Below, in pieces: positions 14,408 through 23,499 of a stretch of DNA of 38,556 bases (position 1 is the stretch's first letter; every line of letters starts with the position of its first letter). A program made the position numbers and the translations under genes. This stretch comes from CALKHT01 sp964511575 (GTDB lineage: Bacteria; Planctomycetota; Phycisphaerae; Phycisphaerales; Phycisphaeraceae). The notes beneath the pieces are model-generated. The model was not told where the DNA came from and did no database searches. It saw only the letters and a program-made list of their open reading frames with translations. The DNA lies in NCBI GenBank assembly GCA_964511575.1, contig CAZEFM010000031.1, positions 1 through 38,556 on the forward strand, read 5' to 3'.

Positions 14408-15931
14408 TCACCGATTCGCCAGAAGCTGGTAAAGCGGCGCGGCGTCCAGGTCGGGGATGAGCGGCATGGCAGCGCGGTTGAGTCGTTCGAGCAGGGCCGC
14501 GGCGGCGGTGTATCCGCTGCGCACCGCGCCTTCCATCGTGGCGGGCCAACCCGTGTCGCACCAGTCGCCCGCAAGATACAGGTTCCCGATCGTGCCGGTC
14601 GCCTGCGGACGGTACCGGTCGGTGCCCGGCTCAACCGAAAACGTCGCCCGCTTTTCCTTCACCACCCGCGCGTGCAGCAGCGTTGCCTTCGCCGCATCGG
14701 GAAGTGCCTTGCACACCTCCCGCACGACCAGTTGTGTGATGTCATCAGCCGAGCGGTCGACCAGCGCATGCGCGGCGCTGATCACGCCGTGCACGTGCTG
14801 CACCGGCTGGCCGTTCGCCTGTTCCGGCAGGCCGTAGCGCTGCGGCGGCTCCATGCCCTTGTTGAAAAGCCACTGCAGCGGGCTCTTCATGAAGATCAAA
14901 TGCGGCAAATCGGTCACCGCGCGGTCGAACCACAGATGCACGCCGATGATCGGGCTCACCGTGAAGCGATCCAGGTGCTGCAGCCGTGCATCGTCTTGCT
15001 GCATCGCCGGTTCGCACAGCTTGTGCAACCGATCGAACGGCACGGCACTGACATACGCATCGGCGCGCAGCACGTGGCCGTCGCTCAGCCGCAACCCAAT
15101 GACGCGTCCGTTTTCGTAAAGGAACTGTTCCGCCCCCGCGCCGAGCATCAGCGATCCGCCCGCCGCCTCGATCGCATCCTGCGCCGAGTCGTACAACGCC
15201 ACCAGCGGCACCGATGCCAGCCCCATCGTGTACGCCTGCTCGTTGGCGAGGAAACCATCCTGAAACACCTGCAGCGCGTAGCGCGTGGAGGAACGCTGCG
15301 GCAGTTCGTTGAGCGCGCTGATGCTGATCACCGCCCAGAACTTCTCAATCGCCGCATCGCTTTGATGGTTCTTTTTGAGCCAGTCGAGAAACGAAACATC
15401 ATCGCTGGCATCGCGACCCGATCGGCCAAGCCGCATCACCGCCATCATGCCCCGCGCGATCGCGAGCTTCTCCGCCAGCGACAACGTTTGGAACCGCATC
15501 AACGGCTGCGTCATGTGCAGCGGCGCGGGTAGATCCGTCGCTTCCAGTTCATCGATGACCCACGGCGACGCGGCATCATCCCCGTTGCTTGCACTGCGGG
15601 ACGATCGCGCCGCCGGCCCCACGAAGTACAGCCGGCGATGCCATGCGATCGCATCGGCCACCCCCAGCTTCGCGTACAGATCGATCAGGTTCGTGCAGCA
15701 GCCCAGCAGCACGTGCTGGCAGTTGTCCAGCAGTTGTCCCGTGGACGGGTCGGTGAAGCTGGTCGCCCGGCCGCCCAGCCGTTTGCGCGTTTCCACGAGC
15801 GTCACCGCCACACCCTGTCGGGCAAGCTGGACGGCCGCAGCAATGCCCGCAAGCCCGCCCCCCACAATCAACACCGAGGGCGCAGCGTCAACACCGGTCG
15901 ATTCCGTTCTGGCGGTCAGCACGTCAGTCAT
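14408..15931 (-). CDS. hpnE: hydroxysqualene dehydroxylase / squalene-associated FAD-dependent desaturase
   Basis: HpnE reduces hydroxysqualene to squalene, the last of the three HpnCDE steps. The protein is 507 residues. The N-terminal FAD-binding dinucleotide fold is VLIVGGGLAGIAAAVQLARQG, followed by the family's RLGGRATSF and DNCQHVLLGCC. The C-terminal FAD motif is LYLAGDWCDTGWPATMEGAVRSG. It is third in the order hpnC-hpnD-hpnE, 113 nt after hpnD. The residues upstream of the Rossmann loop (1-18) are a non-conserved Thr/Ser-rich extension. No signal peptide is present; the enzyme is expected to be peripheral to the membrane. Confidence 0.93.
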   Translation of the reverse strand: MTDVLTARTESTGVDAAPSVLIVGGGLAGIAAAVQLARQGVAVTLVETRKRLGGRATSFTDPSTGQLLDNCQHVLLGCCTNLIDLYAKLGVADAIAWHRRLYFVGPAARSSRSASNGDDAASPWVIDELEATDLPAPLHMTQPLMRFQTLSLAEKLAIARGMMAVMRLGRSGRDASDDVSFLDWLKKNHQSDAAIEKFWAVISISALNELPQRSSTRYALQVFQDGFLANEQAYTMGLASVPLVALYDSAQDAIEAAGGSLMLGAGAEQFLYENGRVIGLRLSDGHVLRADAYVSAVPFDRLHKLCEPAMQQDDARLQHLDRFTVSPIIGVHLWFDRAVTDLPHLIFMKSPLQWLFNKGMEPPQRYGLPEQANGQPVQHVHGVISAAHALVDRSADDITQLVVREVCKALPDAAKATLLHARVVKEKRATFSVEPGTDRYRPQATGTIGNLYLAGDWCDTGWPATMEGAVRSGYTAAAALLERLNRAAMPLIPDLDAAPLYQLLANR

Positions 15932-16044
15932 GGCGCGAACATTCTTCTTTCATGAACCCACCGCCGGTTGCGGCCTGGCGAAACCTCGTTGCAATCCTGC
16001 CGCGCCTCCCGTGCTGTCGTCGGTACTTCGTCGCGGCGTCACCT

Positions 16045-16950
16045 TCACGCCCCCAGCGTGGCGCGCATGCCGATGAAGAGCTTCTGCAGGCTGCTCAGAC
16101 GAATGCGCTGTCGCAGCACCTGCTGCGGTTCGGCCGCAATCTTATCGAGGAGCCCCCGATAAATCCGCATCATCGCCCAGCTCGTCGCCCGGCAACTGGC
16201 GTCCAGATGCTCCTCCAGTCCCTGCGACTGTTCGTAGTACCGCATGGCACGCTGCACTTCGAACTGCATCAGCCGCGTGAACGCCGGCCCCGGTTTGCGC
16301 GATGCCAGATCGGCCGGCGTGACGTGAAACGCCTCCAGGTCCTCCTGTGGCAGGTACACCCGGCCGCGCGACGCATCCTCCGCCACATCACGCAGGATGT
16401 TGGTCAACTGCAACGCGATGCCGCGCTGCTCCGCCATCTTCAGCGTCGCCTGTCCATCGCGGTAGCCCCACACCTGCAGGCACACCAGCCCCACGACCGA
16501 TGCCACCTTGTAGCAGTAGTCGTACAGCTCCTCGAACGTGCGATACGTCGTCTTGCGCTGATCGAGCAACTGCCCCTCGATCATGTCATCCAGATATGTC
16601 AGCGGAATGTCGTAGTCGCGCAGCGTCTGCCGTACGGCCGGCCACATCGGTTCATCGGGCAGCGGGCCATCCTCCAGTACCGCAGCGTGGGTGTGACGGC
16701 GAAACGCTTCGATGCGCCGCGTCTTTTCGTCCAGATCGCCCGCACCGTCTGCCAGATCGTCCGCCATGCGCATCCAGGCGTAGATCGCGTACATCGCCGA
16801 ACGCTTCGGTTCCGGCGTCAGCTTCATGCCGTAGTAGAAATTGCGGGCCTTGCTTCGACTCACCCGGTGGCACCATGCGAACGACTCCTCCAGCGATGTC
16901 GTCACCGGCGCGGTGTCGCGTGTGGGGTGATGCGCGGTCGTACTCGTCAT
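16045..16950 (-). CDS. hpnD: presqualene diphosphate synthase
   Basis: Head-to-head condensation of two farnesyl diphosphates to presqualene diphosphate. The 301-residue protein has the trans-isoprenyl diphosphate synthase fold. The first Asp-rich motif is DDLAD, preceded by YAIYAWMRMA; the second is NILRDVAED, followed by GRVYLPQEDLEAF. SKARNFYYGMKL near the N terminus is typical of the HpnD branch. The start codon overlaps the hpnC stop (ATGA at 16947-16950), showing translational coupling. Its close relative hpnC lies immediately upstream; the two divide synthase and hydroxysqualene-forming activities. Confidence 0.93.
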   Translation of the reverse strand: MTSTTAHHPTRDTAPVTTSLEESFAWCHRVSRSKARNFYYGMKLTPEPKRSAMYAIYAWMRMADDLADGAGDLDEKTRRIEAFRRHTHAAVLEDGPLPDEPMWPAVRQTLRDYDIPLTYLDDMIEGQLLDQRKTTYRTFEELYDYCYKVASVVGLVCLQVWGYRDGQATLKMAEQRGIALQLTNILRDVAEDASRGRVYLPQEDLEAFHVTPADLASRKPGPAFTRLMQFEVQRAMRYYEQSQGLEEHLDASCRATSWAMMRIYRGLLDKIAAEPQQVLRQRIRLSSLQKLFIGMRATLGA

Positions 16951-17945
16951 GCCCAGCCTCCGGTCAACTTGCCCGCCAGGGCGCGCATCATGAGTGCGAC
17001 CTTGGCGCCTTTGCTCAATGAGGGGCGGCTGGTCAGTGTGTTGTATTGCTGTCGCTCGATCATGCGGAGGATCGCCTCCCCGCCGAGCGTGAAGAGCTTG
17101 ATGTCCAGGCGCACATCGCGCGCCAGCAGAGGCCACAGCTCCCGTCCTTGGGCAAAGAGCGGCCACGTCCGATCGACCAGTTCCCTGATCGCCCCGCGAT
17201 AGGCTGGCAGCAGCGCGTTCATGCCCGCCGCGGGAGTCTGTCGACCCGCGCTGCACGCGGAGCAGCGGGGCTCAGCCGCACCGTCGATCTTCACCGCCTT
17301 GACCATCAGCGCGACGTCCAGCCCGTGCCGTGACGCCACATCCGCCGGCAGGTAGACCCGATCGCGTTCGAGAATGTCGCGCCGCACATCCTGCCAGAAG
17401 TTCGCCAACTGCAGCGCGGTGCAGGTCGCATCGCTCAGCCGCTGCCGCTGCTCATCGCGATAGCCGCACATGTACAGCACCAGTCGGCCCACGGGGTCGG
17501 CGCTGCGCGTGCAGTAGTCGAGCACCTGTTCGAACGTGTCGTACCGCCGCACCGTCTGGTCCTGCACGAAAGCGTCGACCAGATCGTCGAACGGCTTGCG
17601 CGGGATGTCGTGCTTTTCGATCGTCCGCGCCAGCGCGACGAACACCGGGTGTCGCGGCTCGCCGGCGTAGCACGCATCGATCTCCCGCCGCCACCACGCC
17701 AACAGCTCCAGCGACTTCTGCGGGTCACCCGTTTCATCGCCCAAATCGTCCGCCCATCGGCAGAACGCGTACACATTGCGAAAATCCTCCCGCAGCCGGG
17801 CCGGCAGCAGCCAACTCACCACGGTGAAGTTTTCGTAATGCGACTCGGCCAATTGGCGCGTGTAGCGGGCTGCCTGGTCGTAGGTCAGCCGCTCGCACCG
17901 CTGCGGGCCGTAAGTCTCGAGCTGTTCCAGAATCGCGGAAGCCAT
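16947..17945 (-). CDS. hpnC: hydroxysqualene synthase
   Basis: Converts presqualene diphosphate to hydroxysqualene. The 332-residue protein has HYENFTVVSWLLP near the N terminus, the first Asp motif as CRWADDLGDE, and the second as NFWQDVRRD with RVYLP after it, the pattern that marks HpnC rather than HpnD. Residues near 225-245 (EPRCSACSAGRQTP) hold a Cys-rich insertion, CSAC plus a further cysteine, in a position usually occupied by a plain loop. The start at 17945 is supported by a TAGAAT box 8 nt upstream. It is the first gene of the hpnC-hpnD-hpnE operon and is divergent from a glycosyltransferase gene across 216 bp. Confidence 0.92.
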   Translation of the reverse strand: MASAILEQLETYGPQRCERLTYDQAARYTRQLAESHYENFTVVSWLLPARLREDFRNVYAFCRWADDLGDETGDPQKSLELLAWWRREIDACYAGEPRHPVFVALARTIEKHDIPRKPFDDLVDAFVQDQTVRRYDTFEQVLDYCTRSADPVGRLVLYMCGYRDEQRQRLSDATCTALQLANFWQDVRRDILERDRVYLPADVASRHGLDVALMVKAVKIDGAAEPRCSACSAGRQTPAAGMNALLPAYRGAIRELVDRTWPLFAQGRELWPLLARDVRLDIKLFTLGGEAILRMIERQQYNTLTSRPSLSKGAKVALMMRALAGKLTGGWA

Positions 17946-17953
17946 CCCATACC

Positions 17954-17959
17954 ATTCTA
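17954..17959 (-). promoter_or_regulatory. -10 box TAGAAT 8 nt before hpnC ATG
   Basis: TAGAAT, then GGTATGGG (8 nt), then the ATG of hpnC. There is no ribosome-binding site and no good -35 box. This is consistent with a leaderless mRNA for the squalene operon. Confidence 0.5.
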
Positions 17960-18161
17960 TCGACTCCGCCTCCCGACGCGTGCCGCTCACCGGGGACATC
18001 ACGCCGATCGTCTGGTGCTGAGCGTTCCGGAGCAGGCCGCCGCCGCGCACGATTGTGACGATTGTTCCGATTAACTCGGCCCGCTCAGCCGTCGATAACG
18101 CCACTACGGGCAGCTGCGCGGCTGCCGCCATCGATCCGCTTCGCTCTTCGGAACGCCCGCG

Positions 18162-19316
18162 ATGCTTATCGGCCTGGACGCCCGCACGATCTACAGCCCC
18201 ACCCGTCGAGGCACGGGCAAGAACCTGATCGACCTGTACCACGCCCTTGCCGACGTCCGGCCTGACTGGCGCATCACCGCCTACCACCGGGGCAGCGACA
18301 CCCCAACGCCGCTGCTGCCCGCGCAGACCGTCACCCCGCGCTTTGTCGAGATGATCGGCGACCGCTTTGACGCGTGGCAGCAGTTCCGCCTGCCCATGGC
18401 GGCGTGGCGCGATGGCGTCGATGTGCTGCACTGTCCCGCCAACACCTGCCCGAGCTGGATGACCACGCCCACAGCCGTGACCATCCATGACCTCATTCCA
18501 CTGGACATGCCCCAGCAGCACGACCCCGCCACGGTGCAGCGTTTTGCACAATCGGTGCGCACCGCCTGCCGTCGGGCAGCGTGGATCATCTGCCCCAGCA
18601 GCTACACGCGCCATCGGTTGGTGGACGAGTTCGATGCCGACCCCCGACGCATTACCGTCAACCCGTGGGCGCCCGACAGTAGCGTGCGCCTGCTGGATGA
18701 TGCCGCGTGCCACCTCATGCGGCTGAAGTACGGCCTGTTCAAACGCACCGTCCTGCACTTCGGCGCCAACCCGCGCACCGGTCTGCGCAAGAACACCCGC
18801 CGAGTCATCGAAGCGTGGGCGTTGCTCAAGCGTGCTCAGCGCGACGATTGGGAGTTGCTCATTGTGGGGCTCGATGAGGCCGGTCGCGATGAACTGCGCC
18901 GTACCGTCCACCGGCTCAACGTTGCCAACAGCGTGCACCTGCACGGGTTCGCCGATGAAGCCGACCTGCCCGGCCTGCTCAGCGTTGCCGATGTGCTGGC
19001 GTATCCCAGCCTTTCGGAGGGGTTCGGCTTGCCGATTCTCGATGCGTGGGCGACCGACACGGCTGTTCTTTCGAGCAACACGACTTCCATTCCCGAGGTC
19101 GCGCAGGACGCCGCACACCTGGTCGACCCCGTGGACACCTGCGCCATCGCCAAGGGGCTGCGCAAGCTGCTGGGCGATCGGCAGTACCGCGAGGAGCTCA
19201 TTCAGCGCGGCCGACTGCAGCGGCAGCGTTTCTCGTGGCAGGCGACTGCCGAACGATTCGCCTGGGCGATGGAACAGGCGGTGTCGCTGTCGCGGCCTCG
19301 ACGGCAGGCTGCCTGA
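18162..19316 (+). CDS. glycosyltransferase family 4 protein
   Basis: A 384-residue GT-B retaining glycosyltransferase. The N-terminal domain opens with MLIGLDARTIYSPTRRGTGK, the acceptor-side glycine-rich loop. The C-terminal Rossmann domain has VADVLAYPSLSEGFGLPILDAWA, the E-x7-E-type nucleotide-sugar motif, followed by TTSIPEVAQDAA. It probably builds an envelope or exopolysaccharide glycan; donor and acceptor cannot be told. It is divergent from hpnC and is followed after 53 nt by a second glycosyltransferase, so the two likely act in one pathway. No ribosome site is visible. Confidence 0.88.
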   Translation: MLIGLDARTIYSPTRRGTGKNLIDLYHALADVRPDWRITAYHRGSDTPTPLLPAQTVTPRFVEMIGDRFDAWQQFRLPMAAWRDGVDVLHCPANTCPSWMTTPTAVTIHDLIPLDMPQQHDPATVQRFAQSVRTACRRAAWIICPSSYTRHRLVDEFDADPRRITVNPWAPDSSVRLLDDAACHLMRLKYGLFKRTVLHFGANPRTGLRKNTRRVIEAWALLKRAQRDDWELLIVGLDEAGRDELRRTVHRLNVANSVHLHGFADEADLPGLLSVADVLAYPSLSEGFGLPILDAWATDTAVLSSNTTSIPEVAQDAAHLVDPVDTCAIAKGLRKLLGDRQYREELIQRGRLQRQRFSWQATAERFAWAMEQAVSLSRPRRQAA

Positions 19317-19369
19317 CGCGATCGTGCCGTTCGTCCTGTTCAACAAACGTTTTTCGACGCTGTAACACC

Positions 19370-20650
19370 ATGCCCGCCAAGTTCGACATTCTCTTCGTCA
19401 GCGAACAGCCGATCTGGCCGCTCGATCAGGGCTTCCGGGTGCATGGCTGCAACATGGTGCGATCGCTGGTGGCGCGCGGGCTGCGTATTGGTGTCGCGTC
19501 CATTCACCCGCCCCCCGACGATCTGCCGGACGATCTGCGCGCGATTCATCTTGATTGGCCCGTCGTCCGGCCTGGTCAGCAGCGCGCCTTTGCCGCGCGG
19601 TGGCAGGGCTACGGTCAAACGCTGCGCCATCGCCTTGCCCGCCATCAGGGATTGGACATCGAACAACTCGCGCCGGTGCGTGCTCTGGTTGAACGGCACC
19701 GGCCGCAGGCTGTCATCGGCCTGGGCCAGCACGCACCGATGATCCTGCGGGGGCTCGACCCGACCGTGACGCGTATCTGGTATGCCGCCGATGAGCCGGT
19801 TTATTTTCAACTGTCGTGTCTGCGTCACATGGGGCTGCACCGGAAGATGTTCGCCGAGCTGCGCGACCGCAGCCGCGCCATCGCGCTCTACGCGCTCATC
19901 GAGCAGCTTTTCGTTCGCGACCTCGACGGCGCGATCGGCGTCAGCCCCGCTGACACCCGGCTGCTGCGACGCATCGGTGGGGCGAGGCACGCCATCACCA
20001 TTCCCAACGGTGTCGACCTCGACTACTTCGCCCCGGATGAGAGCGTCCCCGAGCCGCGCTCGCTCATCTTCTGGGGGCGTATGGATTTCGAACCCAACAT
20101 CGACGCGGTGTGCTGGTTCGCCAGACACGTGTGGCCGCAACTCAAGCGACACAGCCCGCAGGCCGTGTGGCGCATCGTGGGCAAGCACCCCGTGCTGCGT
20201 GTGCGCGAACTCAACGCGATCGATGGTATCGAGGTCACCGGCGCGGTGGATGATGTTCGACCTTACGCCCGGCAGGCGGCGTTGACGATTCTGCCGATGC
20301 GCTGCGGCGGCGGGATCAAGAACAAGCTTCTCGAAGCGGCGGCGATGGGGTTGCCCATCGTTGCATCACCGCGCGCGGTGCGCGGCCTGGCACTGGGCGA
20401 CACCCATCCGGTCGTGGTGTGTCGCGATGCTCATGCGTGGTATGAAGCGGTGCGCCGTCTCTGGCAGGATGCGGTGGAAACGTCGCGTTTGCGCACGGCT
20501 GCGCGTCAATGGGTGACGCAACGACACACGTGGGAAGGTGCTGCGGTGCGGCTGCTGCGGTTCCTCGATGACCTGGGTTGTTGGCGCGACAAAATCGCGC
20601 CGGATGACGAAACCACCACGCCGATTGTGCCGACAAATCTGACAGCCTGA
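19370..20650 (+). CDS. glycosyltransferase of the PEP-CTERM/EpsH-associated sugar transferase type
   Basis: A 426-residue GT-B family protein. The N terminus, ILFVSEQPIWPLDQGFRVHGCNMVRSL, resembles the sugar transferases linked to EpsH/PEP-CTERM exopolysaccharide systems. The middle holds IPNGVDLDYF and the C-terminal domain has LIFWGRMDFEPNIDAV and LTILPMRCGGGIKNKLLEAAAMGLPIVAS. The last, with its glycines and glutamate, is the donor-binding motif. No exosortase or polymerase gene is in the window, so the pathway is inferred only. It follows the first glycosyltransferase on the same strand. Confidence 0.85.
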   Translation: MPAKFDILFVSEQPIWPLDQGFRVHGCNMVRSLVARGLRIGVASIHPPPDDLPDDLRAIHLDWPVVRPGQQRAFAARWQGYGQTLRHRLARHQGLDIEQLAPVRALVERHRPQAVIGLGQHAPMILRGLDPTVTRIWYAADEPVYFQLSCLRHMGLHRKMFAELRDRSRAIALYALIEQLFVRDLDGAIGVSPADTRLLRRIGGARHAITIPNGVDLDYFAPDESVPEPRSLIFWGRMDFEPNIDAVCWFARHVWPQLKRHSPQAVWRIVGKHPVLRVRELNAIDGIEVTGAVDDVRPYARQAALTILPMRCGGGIKNKLLEAAAMGLPIVASPRAVRGLALGDTHPVVVCRDAHAWYEAVRRLWQDAVETSRLRTAARQWVTQRHTWEGAAVRLLRFLDDLGCWRDKIAPDDETTTPIVPTNLTA

Positions 20651-20730
20651 CAGCGGGGCGGAGCGAGAGAAAACCAACGTCCCCACGAACCGTCACTGCC
20701 TCACCACCAACGCACCAACCTCACGAATCG

Positions 20731-21228
20731 ATGGCTTTCACCACCATGCATTTTGCCGTCGGAATGGCCTGCGGCGGCGCGGCTGCCACCGCGGTATGTC
20801 TCACCCTCAAACGCGGCTGGCGATGGACGCCACTGGCGATGACGCTCGGCGGCATCTGGGCGATCGTCCCCGACCTGCCGCGCGTCTTCCGTGAAGACTT
20901 CCCCAGCCTCCCCTTTGCCGTGACGCTCGGCCAGCGCAAGCTCGAACAGTCGCTGCACGACATCGGCGACATCTTCTTCTTCCACCGCGCGCTGGATGCG
21001 CAGCCGCACGAATACGCGCTGCACGGCCTGGCGATCATCCTTGTGCTCTACAACCTCGCCCTCGCCGCCCAACTCATCGCCATTCGACGGCGACGCGATC
21101 CGCTGACAGCCGGTGCCGCCTCACGCCGGTCGCCGGTGCGAGCCGGTGCCATCACATCGGCCCAGGAGCAGGGGGACGACCCGGTTGTCGCCCGCATTCG
21201 CTCCAGCCACCTTCAGCGGTCAGCCTGA
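20731..21228 (+). CDS. uncharacterised membrane protein
   Basis: A 165-residue protein. Hydrophobic segments lie at about residues 8-25 and 33-48, with a third at about 94-115 (HGLAIILVLYNLALAAQLIAI). The acidic/His-containing stretch VPDLPR...FFFHRALDAQPHEYALHG between them recalls, weakly, the metal-ligand pattern of the YdjM-like protein at 1245-2585. The C-terminal 45 residues are polar and probably disordered. No named family is assigned. It is preceded by an 80-nt gap after the glycosyltransferase and could be in the same transcript. Confidence 0.6.
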   Translation: MAFTTMHFAVGMACGGAAATAVCLTLKRGWRWTPLAMTLGGIWAIVPDLPRVFREDFPSLPFAVTLGQRKLEQSLHDIGDIFFFHRALDAQPHEYALHGLAIILVLYNLALAAQLIAIRRRRDPLTAGAASRRSPVRAGAITSAQEQGDDPVVARIRSSHLQRSA

Positions 21229-21349
21229 CGACGGCCGTCGACGCCGCCGCCCGGGTGGGACGCCGATCGACCGCGATTCATCGCCCGCCACTGCGTCCTA
21301 TCGCCGAACCGGCTGCGTCTGAAATCCACCATCCTCGGTCCGCAATCCT

Positions 21350-21377
21350 TTGACAGTCCGCCTGAGGCGCTTACGAT
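21350..21377 (+). promoter_or_regulatory. promoter of the btuF-like gene
   Basis: A perfect -35 TTGACA (21350-21355), 16-bp spacer and -10 TACGAT (21372-21377). The ATG at 21385 follows after 7 nt, so the transcript should start at that codon. An earlier in-frame ATG at 21376 lies inside the -10 box and cannot be in this mRNA. Confidence 0.65.
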
Positions 21378-21384
21378 GAACCCT

Positions 21385-22383
21385 ATGCGCAATCACTTCT
21401 GGTTACCGCTGCTGGGGCTGCTGCTGACGTTGGGTCTGGCGGCAGGGTGCGACGAACAGAATCTGGCCGTGCCCACGCCCGACCTGGAGAACCCTGCTCC
21501 TCAGGTCACCAAACGTATCGTCACGCTTGCTCCCGCGCTGACGCAGATGGTGGTCGACCTGGGCATGGGCGATGCGATCGTTGGCGTGGCGCGCAACGAT
21601 GCCGCCGCTCCGCGCGAGGCCACCATCGTCGGCACATATCAGGAAATCGACTACGAACGACTGGTGCGGCTCAAACCCACCCATGTGCTGATGCTCACCG
21701 ACAAGGATGGCGTGCCCGCCCGGCTCGAGGAACTGTCGCGCACCAACGGCTTTGAGCTTGCCGCCTTCGAATACCCCGATGGCATGCTGGATGTTTACAA
21801 CGTGCTGGTCGCCCGCACCATCACGAGCCAGACCGCGAGTTATGGCGGTGACCCTTCCGTCGCCAGCGTGCTGGGCGTGCAGGATGTGGGTGTGGATCTG
21901 CTCAGCTCCGTGCAGTCGCAGCTCCACGCCATCGCGACCATCACCGAGGGCGCGAAGCTGCAGAACGTGCTGATGGTGATCGGGACGAACCCGGTCACGG
22001 CGAGCGGCCCGGGCACGGTGCTGGACGAGGTGCTCACCAAGTTTGTCTTTGCCGCCAACGCCGCCCAGTTCGCCGCCAACACCGCTCCGGTATACGACCG
22101 CGAACGGCTGCTGGACCTCAAGCCGGAGGTGATCCTGCTCGTGCTGCCCGGCGCGGAACCGCTGCAGTCGATTCAGACCGATCCGCGGCTGGCGGAGCTG
22201 CGCGATTTGAACATCCCGGCCATTCGCAACAACCGCGTTCACCTGATCAACCACCCGTTGGCGGCACTGCCCAGCACGTCGCTGCCCGAGGTGGTCGCCG
22301 AGATGGCCAAGGCGGTGCATCCGACGCTGGCGCCCCGGATCGACGCGGCCATGAAGCAGTTCACCGACGCCCGCACGGAATGA
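21385..22383 (+). CDS. BtuF/FepB-type ABC transporter substrate-binding lipoprotein
   Basis: Binds a metal chelate (cobalamin, heme or siderophore) outside the cytoplasmic membrane and hands it to a FecCD-type permease. The protein is 332 residues from the promoter-supported start. A lipoprotein signal peptide (residues 1-21) ends in LAAG-C22, a perfect lipobox. The mature part has the family's KRIVTLAPALTQMVVDLGMGDAIVGVARND block and a C-terminal LRDLNIPAIRNNRVHLI segment with the helical backbone of class III binding proteins. The downstream gene encodes its permease. Cobalamin is a reasonable guess given the B12-dependent NrdJ at the window's end, but heme or siderophore cannot be excluded. 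Confidence 0.88.
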   Translation: MRNHFWLPLLGLLLTLGLAAGCDEQNLAVPTPDLENPAPQVTKRIVTLAPALTQMVVDLGMGDAIVGVARNDAAAPREATIVGTYQEIDYERLVRLKPTHVLMLTDKDGVPARLEELSRTNGFELAAFEYPDGMLDVYNVLVARTITSQTASYGGDPSVASVLGVQDVGVDLLSSVQSQLHAIATITEGAKLQNVLMVIGTNPVTASGPGTVLDEVLTKFVFAANAAQFAANTAPVYDRERLLDLKPEVILLVLPGAEPLQSIQTDPRLAELRDLNIPAIRNNRVHLINHPLAALPSTSLPEVVAEMAKAVHPTLAPRIDAAMKQFTDARTE

Positions 22384-22385
22384 AA

Positions 22386-22406
22386 CCCCGGGACGCCTTC
22401 CCGGGG
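22386..22406. terminator. hairpin between btuF-like and permease genes
   Basis: CCCCGGGA-CGCCT-TCCCGGGG is a perfect 8-bp stem with a 5-nt loop, 2 nt after the binding-protein stop and 14 nt before the permease start. No T run follows. It may hold down permease expression or protect the upstream mRNA. Confidence 0.5.
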
Positions 22407-22420
22407 ACGCACCCTGACCC

Positions 22421-23431
22421 ATGCAACTCACCCATGCCCCTGAACGCCAGGTGAACCCGGCGCAGACCCGACGGACCATCGTGCTGATGGCACTGGCGGT
22501 GTTGACGGCGGCGGCGGCGTGGCTGCGCCTCAACCTGGGGGCGACGTTCGGTTGGCCGACCGAGTCGATGATCCTCACGCTGCGACTGTCCGATGTGATG
22601 GCGGCGGCGACGGCGGGCATGGCGCTGGCGGTCAGCGGTGTGGGGCTGCAGACGCTTCTGCGAAACCCGTTGGCGGAGCCCTACATCCTCGGGCTTTCCA
22701 GCGGCGCGGCGCTCGGGGTGATGGTGCAGGCGATCGTCCGTGTGGAGCTGGGACTGGCGATGGGGGCGAACCACAGCGGCGCGGTGGCGGGGGCGCTCGC
22801 CACGATGGCGATTGTTTATCTGGCCGGCCGACGCCGCGGATTGATCGACCCGCTGGGCCTGCTGCTCACCGGCGTCGTGCTTATGACCATCAACGGTGCG
22901 CTGGTCATGCTGCTCAACTACTGGGTCGGGCCGGGCGGCATCAAGGAAAACGTCAGCCAGTGGATGATGGGGTATCTCTCCCAGAGTCTCACGCTGATGG
23001 AGATCGGCATCATCGCGGCGGTGAGTGTGGCGGGGCTGGGTGTGCTGCTTTCGATGGCGCGGTCGATGGATGTGGCAAGCTTTTCCGATGCTGAGGCGAT
23101 CAGCATGGGGGTGAACCTCAAGCGGCTGCGTGGCGTGCTGTTTTTCGTGTCGAGCGTGCTGGCGGCCGGGGCGGTGGTGCTGGCCGGGCCGATCGCCTTT
23201 ATCGGGTTGATCAGCCCGCACATCGCGCGGCTGCTGCTGGGGCCGGGGCACGGCACGCTGCTGATTGCCTCGGCGTTGATCGGGGCAACGGTGCTGATGC
23301 TCGCCAACAGCCTGTCGATCGCATCGAACCTGGTGCTGGAGACAGGCATCCTGCCGATCGGGGCGCTGGCGGCACTCCTGGGCGGGCCGGTGTTTCTCTG
23401 GATGCTGCGACCGTACCTCGGCAAGGGCTGA
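22421..23431 (+). CDS. FecCD/BtuC-type ABC transporter permease
   Basis: A 336-residue integral membrane protein with about ten predicted helices. Family signatures include AVSGVGLQTLLRNPLAEPYILGLSSGAALG, the core permease motif, and AGPIAFIGLISPHIARLLLGPGH, the cytoplasmic loop that docks the ATPase, followed by LVLETGILPIGALAALLGGPVFL. It pairs with the upstream lipoprotein. The ATP-binding subunit (FepC/BtuD type) is not present on either side: the next gene is pyrF. Either the ATPase lies elsewhere or it is shared with another system. Confidence 0.9.
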   Translation: MQLTHAPERQVNPAQTRRTIVLMALAVLTAAAAWLRLNLGATFGWPTESMILTLRLSDVMAAATAGMALAVSGVGLQTLLRNPLAEPYILGLSSGAALGVMVQAIVRVELGLAMGANHSGAVAGALATMAIVYLAGRRRGLIDPLGLLLTGVVLMTINGALVMLLNYWVGPGGIKENVSQWMMGYLSQSLTLMEIGIIAAVSVAGLGVLLSMARSMDVASFSDAEAISMGVNLKRLRGVLFFVSSVLAAGAVVLAGPIAFIGLISPHIARLLLGPGHGTLLIASALIGATVLMLANSLSIASNLVLETGILPIGALAALLGGPVFLWMLRPYLGKG

Positions 23432-23485
23432 CGCAGCGAGAGGGGGGACTCGAAAGGCGGCGCGGCTGGCTGCGCTGCATTCATC

Positions 23486-23491
23486 TATACT
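23486..23491 (+). promoter_or_regulatory. -10 box TATACT 8 nt before pyrF ATG
   Basis: TATACT, then GCGGCCCC (8 nt), then the ATG of pyrF. There is no Shine-Dalgarno sequence and no clear -35 box, again predicting a leaderless mRNA. Confidence 0.55.
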
Positions 23492-23499
23492 GCGGCCCC

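Noticed and set aside
17946..19346. N-terminal extension of the hpnC frame reaching 19346
   Set aside because: The upstream part is antisense to a glycosyltransferase; the HpnC family begins at MASAILEQ.
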